Assembly: GCF_018320785.1 (NCBI RefSeq)
Contig: NC_054870.1
Span: 3,105,199 to 3,169,198 of the forward strand
Direction: 5' to 3'
From: Cheilinus undulatus
Lineage: Eukaryota; Chordata; Actinopteri; Labriformes; Labridae
Length of the DNA stretch: 64,000 nucleotides
The notes below the pieces were generated by a model. The model searched no databases. It was not told the origin of the DNA and was given only the letters and a program-made list of their open reading frames with translations. The position numbers were made by a program, and so were the translations under genes. Positions within the stretch are counted from its first letter, which is position 1. Each line of letters opens with the position of its first letter. Below, piece by piece: positions 11,328 to 22,200 of this stretch.

Positions 11328-11590
11328 TCAACACAAGGCACAGTTCAGTTTTTCACAGTCCCTATTAACCATTCCTCTGAAAACCTTCTCTAAACTGTGA
11401 ACTAGACCCCAAGACACTTGAACTCCTTCACCTGAGGCAGAGCCACTCCCCACCTGGAGGAAACTATCCACCGTTTTCCGGCAGAGAACTATGGCCTCGG
11501 ACTTGGAGGTGCTGTTTCTCATCCCGACTGCTTGGCACCCAGCTGCAAACTGTCCCAGTGCCTGCTGGAGGTCCCCACTGAGGATGGGTT
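11328..11590 (-). pseudogene. LINE reverse-transcriptase fragment in the prkn 3' region
   Basis: The minus strand reads MRNSTSKSEAIVLCRKTVDS, matching the STSKSEAMVL block near the end of the RT domain of a fish non-LTR retrotransposon. Both sides are degenerate. If prkn uses the AATAAA at 11600, the fragment is in its 3' UTR, antisense. Confidence 0.55.
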
Positions 11591-11599
11591 GGATGAGAA

Positions 11600-11605
11600 A
11601 ATAAA
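11600..11605 (+). promoter_or_regulatory. possible polyadenylation signal for prkn
   Basis: This is the first AATAAA after the parkin stop codon. It would give a 3' UTR of about 0.6 kb that includes a LINE fragment. A second AATAAA lies in the Tc1 fragment near 11753. No transcript evidence is available, so use of either is a guess. Confidence 0.3.
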
Positions 11606-11635
11606 CACTAAAGTCCGATTTTACCTAACAGTTTC

Positions 11636-11880
11636 AAGTATTCCACCCCTCGGATGTTTTACCCTTTATTGATTTTATAAATCAATCATGGTCGATGCAA
11701 GTAAAAACCTCTTTAATGTCAAAGTAAAAACAGATTTCTTCTAAGTAATGACAAATAAACACAAATATTTAATGTGAAATAAGTGACTGTATAAATACTC
11801 ATCTCCTTTAAAGTGACTGCCCTGATTCAAAAGAGGTCCAGCTAATTGGTGCTAGTAGTTGATCATTTAGAAACAAATCA
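11636..11880. mobile_element. Tc1/mariner end fragment
   Basis: CGGATGTTTTACCCTTTATT then GATTTTATAAATCAATCATG and CAGATTTCT match the terminal region of the element at 34122-35028. Only one end is present. Confidence 0.6.
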
Positions 11881-11987
11881 ATGGTCTGCTTTAAAAAAGA
11901 TTTACATTTTATACCCTTAAAGGCTGGTCTCTGAATGTCAGAGGAGGATTTAGCAGCTTTGTGTAAGTATGAAGCTTTCCATTTGGT

Positions 11988-12716
11988 CAGGGGTGTCAAA
12001 CTCAAGGCCCAGGGGCCAAATCCGGCCCATGGTACAGTTACAACTGGCCTGCAAGATCATATCCTATTCTTATTATAACTGGCCCTAAAATATGAGGTCT
12101 GCAGATTTCCAAGAAAAGTGAGAAAATAAATTAGTGTTTTCTTTTCATATTTTAAGTTTGTATGGCACAATTATGACTTCAATCTATTATTTGGACTTTA
12201 ATTTCATATTTTGACCTTTTACATTTATTATTTGGACTTTTTATCTCTTATTTTGACCATTTTCAATTTATTATTTTGACTTTTGTCTCATATTTTGACT
12301 TTGTCAATTTATGATTTTCACTTTTTATCTCATATTTTGACCCTTTCAACTTATAATTTTGACTTTTTATCTAATTGTTTGACCCATTCAATTTATTATT
12401 TCGACCTTTGTCTAATATTTCGTCCCTTTAGCTGCACCATTTTAAATTTTTAGTCATATTTTTCCTCAAAACATGACTTTCTTTTTAATATATTTAACCT
12501 TTCAAAGGATTATTTTCACATCTAATTTTGTGTTTTGACCTTTTGAACTAGTAAGTTTGACTTTTTCTCTCAGATTATGAGCCATCAGTGCTAGTTTTTT
12601 CCCCATAATTTATTATTGGTGAAAATGAGGTTAACAGTTTGCCTACCCTGTTAGGCCCTCAGGTTAGACCTTAATTCAGAATCCGGCCCCTGCTGTGATT
12701 GAGTTTGACACCCCTG
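11988..12716. mobile_element. non-autonomous hAT element with T-rich interior
   Basis: Ends CAGGGGTGTCAAACTCA and TGAGTTTGACACCCCTG are a near-perfect inverted pair typical of hAT elements. Flanking octamers CATTTGGT / CTTTAGGT agree at 6 of 8. The interior is repeats such as ATTTTGACTTTTTATC with no coding sequence. It lies in the gap between prkn and the channel gene. Confidence 0.78.
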
Positions 12717-13188
12717 CTTTAGGTGAAGCTCTTGAGTCCAAAAAGAACAAACCTCAGTTATCCAACAGGAGGCGGGTCTGTTTTATAGCTCTGAAGTTTA
12801 GTAGATAAATCACTCCTAGGGTGTTTAATGTTTGTTGAAAATGATCTTTTATTGTTTGAAAAAAAATGTTCTGACTGTTTTGCTTGGATCGACATGAGTG
12901 AAGGACCTGGACCTGACGCCTCCACCCTCTGATAAGACTAACCATAAACCTTTGAGCAGGCTGACAAACATCCCTGTCAGCTGGATTTATGGTTTTGTTT
13001 TGATGACTTGAAACAAAAACCACGAGCTGAAGACTCAGACCAGCTTAGTCTTTCTGAACAAGCGGGACTAGAGCAGAATTCAAGAGCTGGAGCAGCTTCA
13101 GGAGGCCAGGTGAACTTCAGGGGGTGAAGCAGGTGTGTGAGTGTGGACTTCTAACCTGAGCAGCTGAGGCTCTAAATAAACGAACAGG
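12717..13188. other. upstream region of the TRP-type channel gene
   Basis: This 470-bp stretch should contain the promoter and 5' UTR of the channel gene. No TATA box in a convincing position, CpG cluster or known motif was seen. Confidence 0.4.
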
Positions 13189-13275
13189 ATGAACAAAGGG
13201 GTCCGGAGTGGTCTGACAGGCCAGCGGAATCCTGGATTTGAGCTGGAGATGACTGAGAGCCCCAACAAGACCCAG
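13189..13275 (+). CDS. TRP-type channel exon 1 (start)
   Basis: The start is the first ATG ([20 protein letters not shown]) that opens into a GTGAGA donor in the frame needed by exon 2. The 5' UTR and promoter are not delimited. An alternative downstream Met (residue 21) is possible. Confidence 0.7.
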
Positions 13276-16200
13276 GTGAGACAGAGCTAGAACTAGAGTA
13301 AGCTCCACCTGCAGTGTGAACGTTTGTTTTAGTCTGCTGGGCACTCCAGCTGGGTGGAGCTTAGCTCATTAGCTATGAGTTGTTTTTTTTTTTTTTTTTT
13401 AATGACAAAATAAAACAATTAGAGATCGAGACGCCCTAAAGACGGTGAAATAAAACAGAAATAAAGAAATGTTAAGACAAAGGATATAAAATCCATCCTT
13501 CTGGTCCACACAGTAAAATAAAACAGTCTTCTTCATGTAGTAGAATTTTTCCTAAAAATCAACCAAACCAGGCATGTGCAAATGCAGACAGGAGAAAGGT
13601 TTGAGCACCTGCTGTTTCTCCCTCTGCAGAGAAAGGGACATTTTTGGATTAGGGGAGACCGGGGTAAGTTGTAACCAGAGGTGGAGAGTATCCTATTACA
13701 TTAACTCAAATTACTGGAATTGAGCCGTGTTTTCGGTACTTTTTTGTTGACTCTGCAGTAGCATATAGAGAGAATGCTTCCACATCACATCCATAAACAG
13801 CTGATGTATTTTACTTTATTATAGAGGTGTGACTTTACCTGAACGAACTGGCTGGGAATCTGCATACTCTTGTTGTTTTTACCAAAGATCATAATTCACT
13901 TTACAACTCCTCAGTAGCCTCTAGGGCTGAACAGTTTGGAAAAATAACCTAATTGTGACCTCTCCCCCCAGTATTCCGATTGCAAATCAATATGAGTTCC
14001 TTGTCTTGTGTGTGAAATGCTTTTATTTTTAGAGAGAACAAGGCTAGATACCTCCACAAACAGTTTTTTCTTTGATTAAGTGGTTTATGCATCACTGTTT
14101 TAAGTAAACTTTGGTCATGAATTTGTTTTAGATGTATTTTTTTCTGTCAACAGTGTCTGAAAAGCTGATTTGATTTAAAATGTATTTATTTACCTTTTTC
14201 TTTAAACTGTCCTTGTGTGAATTTGGGCCCCTGCTCCTCTAAAATCCTCCATGATCAAACTGTCACAGGAATTATTTGTTCACTAAACTTATGTGTGTCC
14301 TTGGGTCTCTGGTTGTTCTCAGGACCCAGATAGTCCTGAAGTCTCAGAGAGTCCTCAGGTCTTTGGGTCTCCCCATGGGTCCAAGTCCCGAGTGTCAGAA
14401 GCAGTAAAATCTGCTGCCTGGTGGGCTTCGTATTCCTGCAGCCGCTGGAGGCAAAGAAGAAGAAAACTGAAAGGTGAGACACAGAAGCTCTGAGGTTTTG
14501 GTTTCTCAGGTCTGGATTCCTTAAAGCTATGATCATGTGATTTCTGTTCAGGTGTTCACTTGGAGACCAGGTACAGAGGCCTGGCTGAGGACGATGAAAG
14601 TGATGAGAAACAGAGAGATGAGATCGACACGAGTAAAAACCAGCACCTGAACAGAAAACTACTGAACCACTTTAGACATCTGGCCTTTACCAACCAGGAC
14701 ACAGACCAGGTAACGTACACCAGGTAACGTAAACCAGGTAACGTAGACCAGGTAACAAAAAACAGGTAACACAGACCAAGTAAAAAAAAACAGGTAACAC
14801 AGACCAGGTAACACAGACCAGGTAACATAGACCAGGTAACAAAAGCCAGGTAACACAAACCAGGTAACATAGACCAGGTAACAAAATCCAGGTAACACAG
14901 ACCAGGTAACACAGACCAGGTAACAAAAAACAGGTAACACAGACCAGGTAACATAGACCAGGTAACATAGACCAGGTAACAAAAGCCAGGTAACACAGAC
15001 CAGGTAACACAGACCAGGTAACAAAAAACAGGTAACACAAAAATGAAGTAACAAAACCAGGTAACACAGACCAGGTAACATAGACCAGGTAACACAGACC
15101 AGGTTACATAGACCAGGTAACACAGGCCAGGTAACACAGACCAGGTAACATAGACCAGGTAACACAGACCAGGTAACATAGACCAGGTAACATAAACCAG
15201 ATAACATAGACCAGGAAACACAGACCAGGTTACACAGACCATGTAGCAAAGAGCAGGTAACACAGGCCAGGTAACATAGACCAGGTAACAAAAAACAAGT
15301 AACATAGACCAGGTAGCAAAGACCAGGTAACGTAAACCAGGTAACGTAGACCAGGTAACAAAAAACAGGTAACACAGACCAAGTAAAAAAAACAGGTAAC
15401 ACAGACCAGGTAACATAGACCAGGTAACAAAAGCCAGGTAACACAAACCAGGTAACATAGACCAGGTAACAAAATCCAGGTAACACAGACCAAGTAACAC
15501 AGACCAGGTAACAAAAAACAGGTAACACAGACCAGGTAACATAGACCAGGTAACATAGACCAGGTAACAAAAGCCAAGTAACACAGACCAGGTAACACAG
15601 ACCAGGTAACAAAAAACAGGTAACACAAAAATGAAGTAACAAAACCAGGTAACACAGACCAGGTAACATAGACCAGGTAACACAGACCAGGTAACATAGA
15701 CCAGGTAACAAAAAACAGGTAACAAAAGCCAGGTAACACAGACCAGGTAACATAGACCAGGTAACAAAAAACAGGTAACACAGACCAGGTAACATAAAGC
15801 AGGTTACACAGACCAGGTTATACAGACCATGTAGCAAAGACCAGGTAACACAGACCAGGTAACACAGACCAGGTAACACAGACCAGGTAACACAGACCAG
15901 GTAACAAAAAACAGGTAACACAGACCAGGTAACATAGACAAGGTAACATAGACCAGGTAACAAAAGCCAGGTAACACAGACCAGGTAACATAAGACCAGG
16001 TAACACAGACCAGGTAACATAGACAAGGTAACAAAAGCCAGGTAACACAGACCAGGTAACATAGACCAGGTAACACAGACCAGGTTACATAGACCAGGTA
16101 ACAAAAGCCAGGTAACACAGACCAGGTAACATAGACCAGGTAACACAGACCAGGTAACATAGACCAGGTAACATAAACCAGATAACATAGACCAGGTAAC

Positions 16201-19200
16201 ACAGACCAGGTTACACAGACCATGTAACAAAGACCAGGTAACATAGACCAGGTAACATAGACCAGGTAACAAAAAACAAGTAACATAGACCAGGTAACAC
16301 AGACCAGGTTACACAGACCATGTAGCAAAGAGCAGGTAACTCAGACCAGGTAACATAGACCAGGTAACAAAGACCAGGTAACACAGACCAGGTTACACAG
16401 ACCAGGTAGCAACGACCAGGTAACATAGACCAGGTAACATAGACCAGGTAACAAAAAACAAGTAACATAGACCAGGTAACACAGACCAGGTTACACAGAC
16501 CATGTAGCAAAGAGCAGGTAACACAGACCAGGTAACATAGACCAGGTAACAAAAAACAAGTAACATAGACCAGGTAACACAGACCAGGTTACACAGACCA
16601 TGTAGCAAAGAGCAGGTAACACAGACCAGGTAGCAAAGACCAGGTAACACAGACCAGGTAACATAGACCAGGTAACAAAAAATAAGTAACACAGACCAGG
16701 TAGCAAAGACCAGGTAACTGTATTGGACCTGTAGCCTGCATTTGAACCCTCCACTTTAAAGCTACAACCTCAAATTAAAAATTAACAAAACATTGTCTTC
16801 TCTTATGAGTCACCATCAGATCAGTCTGTTGTGTTATTTAGTTAGTTTTTGTGGGAATGTAGGCTTTTAAATGTAGACCTTTACTCAGTTTATTTACCAG
16901 ACCCAAGCTGACATGTTTTGAATTTGGATTAATTGTTTATTTTGATTTGATAAAGGAGGAATAATATAATTGTTCTTAAGATATTTGTGTGTTTGTTTGT
17001 TTAAATCAGGTTGACCTTCAGTTTGTGGATGAGGTGATTTCTGACGGGGCTGATCCAAACAGCAGCGACCGATACGGACAGACAATCCTACATGAGGTTA
17101 ATAAATGTATTTATTCTATCCTGTATGCAGAAATTCAGCTGTATCCTAATATAACTGAGTGGACTGTGTTTTCCTGCCTTGTCTAATTTGAGTTGCTTGG
17201 TGAACAAGCACATCTTCAGAATCAGCTGCTTTTAGGACAAAACACACTTTCACACAAACACTGGTGAATGTGGTCAGATTTCCAGAGCATGGAGTGTGGA
17301 TGTGATGCGGTTTTTCTTAGACCGGGGCTCAGACCTCTTCAGACCTGATCAGTTTGGAGTCACAGCTCTTCATGTGGCCTCAGCGCTGGACTATCAAGAC
17401 ATGGTTCAGTTCCTGCTGGACCACAAAGGTCAGTGTGGAAAAAAAGAGATAAAGTAAACACATTTATAAACAAAGTAAAACTAGAGAAGAAGCCAGACAG
17501 ATTCTGCTGCATCTTTTACATAAAGATCAGTCAAACAAAGTGAAAACCGTATTGTGTTGCAATATTGGAATACCGTGGCTAGCTTGGGTTTAACTCTTCT
17601 CTAGTTGAAATGAACCAACCTTTTCTGTGTTAACCAAACAATAAAGTTACAGTTGCTGTCTAATTAAGCTGTAAGATGCAAAGTTACAGTCTGACTAGTT
17701 TTATTATCAGGTTTAGTGTAGGCTTTATGCCATGACATACAACAGAACTTACACATAACTGGTTCAACTGACTACAAATCTACAACAGGTATGTGCATTT
17801 GCTCTCCTCAGCCGATCCAGAGGCCCGGACCATTCTGGATCAGCAGACTCCTCTTCACTATGCTGCCAAGAACGATGCTGCAGGTTCAATCAGACTGCTG
17901 CTGCAGGCCGGAGCTTCCATCAGCTGCACCGACTACAAGCACAGAACGCCACTGCAGCTCGCCGCCAACTTTGGTACAGTTGTCATCAACGCTGACATGA
18001 TCTATTACTACATAACTGACAATGCCTCTAGCATAACCACCAGCATCACAGTGGTAGAGTTAATTATCTCTCAACTGGAAGGTTGTAATCTTTAGATCCT
18101 TGAGCTACATGATGATGTGTTCTTGGCCAAGACACCTAGCCCTGGGTCACTCTCCAATGACATCGATAGAAATGTGTAAATAAGTTAATCCTGATACGCA
18201 CACTACATTTTTGTCTCAGTAGCTGTCACCCCTCATCAGAGGTGTTACTGGGGGGATATGTTGTGTAAGTAGTGTGGAACTATGGCTTTTAATTGGTTTC
18301 ACCAGTTATTGCAGCTTTAACTAGAAATTTCAACCTAAACCTCTGAAATTTTCAACCCCTTTAACTTGCAAATACTAGCTTACATTATACGGAAAATTAG
18401 TCATGGTCTTGAGAAAACAACCAAAATTTACTAATTATCCTGCAAAATGGAGTAAAATAAAGTGTACTGTATACGTCTACTTAGGGCAGGGGTTGTCCAC
18501 ATGGCACTATGGAACATAAAGCTTGAGCTTGATTTGTTGTTCTTTCTAGTTTTAGCACAAGGTTGTGCTACTCTGCTAATTCTGTTAACAAACATTTTGA
18601 CAAGAAGAATTTATTGACGTGTTTTATTGTGACTAAATTGTGACAACACTGTAAATGGTAACCATATTGGCAACTGAAATATCTTGATTTATAACACTCA
18701 GATGGATTACTAACCTTGCAGAGCAAGAAGAGGCTCCACTCCACATTATTTGTGCCAATCAGCATCATTTGAGGAGAACGAGGTAGTAGCTATGGGCGGG
18801 GTTTAGTTGTACTCAAAGCCGTTGGTAATGGCTGACCCTACTTCGGGAATAACCTCGGATGTAGCTTTAGCATAGCGGGAGTTTTGTGAGAACTGGACCA
18901 TGTTTCTGTATGAAATAAAGAATAAAAACAACACTTAAAGCTTTTCAGGATATGAAAAACATTTTCGCTCTTCTGCTGAACTGCTTCGGCATGAGTGTGT
19001 AACCTGCAATTTCCACATAGGATGACTGTGCCTCGCCCTGAAGCGCCACAGGTTCGGCCGGCGCTGAAACTAGACTTGCAGCTTATCTCAAACGGAGCAG
19101 AGCAAAGTGTCGGTCCAGGCACGCGCCACTGCGGGTCTGGAGCACCGGCTGAGGAAATGCTCTGTTAGAGTGGAGAGGGGGCAATTTGCTCCGCAGTACG

Positions 19201-22200
19201 ATTCGCTGGCGGTTCGATGCGCATTCGCTGTATGTGGAAATTGGAGGTAATACTTTAAAAGGGAAAAGGGTAAGTTGTGGTTGTATACAGAGGCTGCTAG
19301 TAGAGTGACTAACTCAGACTTAGCCCCAGTGGCAGTTTGATCATAACAGGACAATGTGGCTTCATTTAAACAAGTGCAGAGAGCAACACTGAAAGCTTTT
19401 CATGACAGAAAAGATGTTTTCACTCATCTCCTGGTCTGCTTCTGTATAGGTTTGCAATCGTTCTTCATTTCTTTTTAGAACAAGCGCATAGAGCCACACC
19501 AGAAGCTTGTCTTGGCAGAGACGATGATTTTGCACGTCCACATCCCAATCAAATGCAGTCGTAGCCTGTCAGCTCAAGAGCAGCGCGTGAACACACGACA
19601 TTGCCTCGTCTTGTCGTTAGGCCTGTCATGAATGTGACAGACAGAACATTCCTCCAATCACTTTTCAAGAAGTTTTTTGAAGAATCCTGTCTTTCCCAAA
19701 TGATTTCTATGGGCGCTTTCCCAGATGAATGTCAAATATATTCATGCGATGGAGATATGAAACAGTATATCTGGCGTGTCGGGATAGATTACAGCAGCAA
19801 GCAGTAGTACCAAATGCATTTGGGGGCAGAGCCAGTGGTAGTCAAGGCCAACTAGGCCCCACTGAAATCTGACTGGCCTCTCACTTCTGGAAACTGAGCT
19901 ACCCTCAAACGGGTAGCTCAGCTGTAATGGAAAAGCAAAACCCCTTCTGCACTGGGCTGCTGTGCCGAGTCAAACCAAGTCAGGCCAAGCTGCTCAATGT
20001 AATGGAAAAGTCCCATCAGGGCTTCCATTCACAACTGATTGCCAGGTGTCAATCATGCTCAGGCCAATGAGGAGGGGCCAGGCTAGGCTTGGAGAAAGTC
20101 TGTATGGGATCACATACGGTCGGGCTGTAATTTTTGGGCCACATAGCCACATACTACAACCTAACATCACCCAAGACCACTTCACAACTGAACTCACAGC
20201 TGACATCAGCATACCCACTGATGGTACTTCAGACATCACCAGAGTTCATCAGCTAACTTCATGAATGACCAACCACTACTGAGATCACCAGGATATTACC
20301 ACTCACATTATCTCTCCAACAACCAACATGGACAAAATCACTGAAATCACCGCTCACACCAGATTTAGAGATATTTCTAATGATGTCATCAGTGACAATA
20401 AGCTCACTCCATCAGTTCTCGCTGTTTGTTTCAGAGCGCAGTGAAGCAGCCCAGGTACTGCTGGAGCATGGAGCAGAGGCTGGGATGATCGACGCTGATG
20501 GACAACTCTGCATCACTGCCTTGACTGGTCGGATGAGCCCAGTGGTAACCATCTACTGACAACTGACTACAAATAACAGGATTATAGTCCAAAAATGAGT
20601 GATAATTAATTGTGCTGAAAGTGACAATTAACGTGTGATTTCATGCTATTAAAAACAATTAATGCACCTATTATGGATGAGAAAAGAAAAAAGACTCTAT
20701 TATAGTTTTTCTGGATGCTGGTCTTTGCCATGTTTAGGCCCTGTTGGCTCTCAGTCAGTTCCATGTGACGGACAGAATGACCAGACAGGAGTTCTACTAC
20801 CTGAACCTGCTGGAACCACAACCTCCTAAGACCCCCACACAAGGTAACAGCGACATTTGTTCCCCCACATTTCACTGGTCCATGATGACCCTCCTTCACA
20901 TGGTTTTTGTACTTTTACTTGTCTGTATTTTTCCGTCTGACTGTCCGTCGGGTTTCGTTTTGAAGAGGCTGTCATCAGTGAGCCAACATCTCCAGTAAGT
21001 GTCCCAATTTATTTAGTAGAACATTAGCTGACTTGGACCGATCTTACTGCACTGACTTGTTTAATTACAGTCGACAGGTGCTCAGTGAATGGTTAACTAG
21101 TTAACATTCAGCAAGAAAAATTAAGATTATTGTTAGTTTGACTAAAACTGGACTTTAAAATGCCACTGAAATTGTACTATTCTTAAAGTCTAACATACCT
21201 ATATGATAGAGTTTTCTATTGCATGTATAAAATCAGATCAGAGTGATTTAGGCCTGCAAGGTCAACAGTCTATACACTGAAAAGCAACGTAACCTTCTGT
21301 GGCTTACCCTCCTCGTGGAGGATGTCACTAGCTGGGTTTCCATCACAGTTCTTCGTAAAATAAAAGCAACATTTCTTAAATTTCCACTAAGTACAATTGT
21401 TCTTTGAATGAGTTTCATTGAAGGTAGTTTTGGGCATGAACCTCGAGCCTTGTAAAATCTCATCCCCCGTGAATCCAAGGAAGTTGGACGTTCAAACCCT
21501 GCTGCCTGTTGGTACGGTTATGATTACATCTACAGCAGCTTCCTTGATAAGTTTGAACAAAAGACGAAGGCAACGGATGCTGGTTCAGAGGTAAAGTCCG
21601 TACGTACAGCATAAGCCACGTAAAAGGATCATCTATTGGTTGTTGATAGTGGTACGTCACTGTGACTTGCGATCATATCAAACATGTTTGATATGATCGC
21701 AAGTCCAAGACTAGGAAAAGACTGATATAAAACAGCACAGATTACCACCTTAAACTTAACGATAGAGATGATGGGAGTGTGCCGTGACTCCAGTAAGACT
21801 CCTAAAATTTACAAAAGACTTTCAGTTTTTAGTCTGTGACTGTGAAAATCTTTTGGTGTAAGCCCATCATTAGACTTCATACAGAACAGAAACGTGATGT
21901 ATCCTGGAGGCATGTTTGTAGAGTTTTGCTGACTTTTTTTTTTACCACACTTGTGTTTCTGGGGACACATTAGAGACCTGTGAAAAGGCCTCTGTGACCC
22001 ACTTTTGGGTACAAACCCACCAGTTGAGAACCACTGATGTAGGTCATTGTACAATGTGCTGTAGTGCAATGTGTACTGTTCATGGACTACACTGCAGTGA
22101 ACAGCTGTGTGGATTGAGAAGAGTGTAGTCAGGTATGGAAATACATTGAATGTTCAAAATCACAGTAAATTTGACTCACTGAAAACATTTGGTCCCAGTC

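Larger units (their letters stand above)
17974..20434. other. channel intron 6, remainder
   Basis: Apart from the repeats at 18711-19786, the sequence around 19810-20250 (GGCAGAGCCAGTGGTAGTCA and following) looks like further degenerate transposon. No exon seen. Confidence 0.45.

Noticed and set aside
14699..16718. CRISPR-like array
   Set aside because: Units abut directly with no unique spacers, the unit is 14 bp, and the host is a vertebrate.
14556..16754. Very long minus-strand open frames (up to 537 codons) rich in Leu, Val, Tyr, Cys
   Set aside because: They are the 14-bp minisatellite read backwards. The unit has no stop in any minus frame and repeats every 42 bp, so all three frames stay open. 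The peptide is a 14-residue period with no signal of selection.
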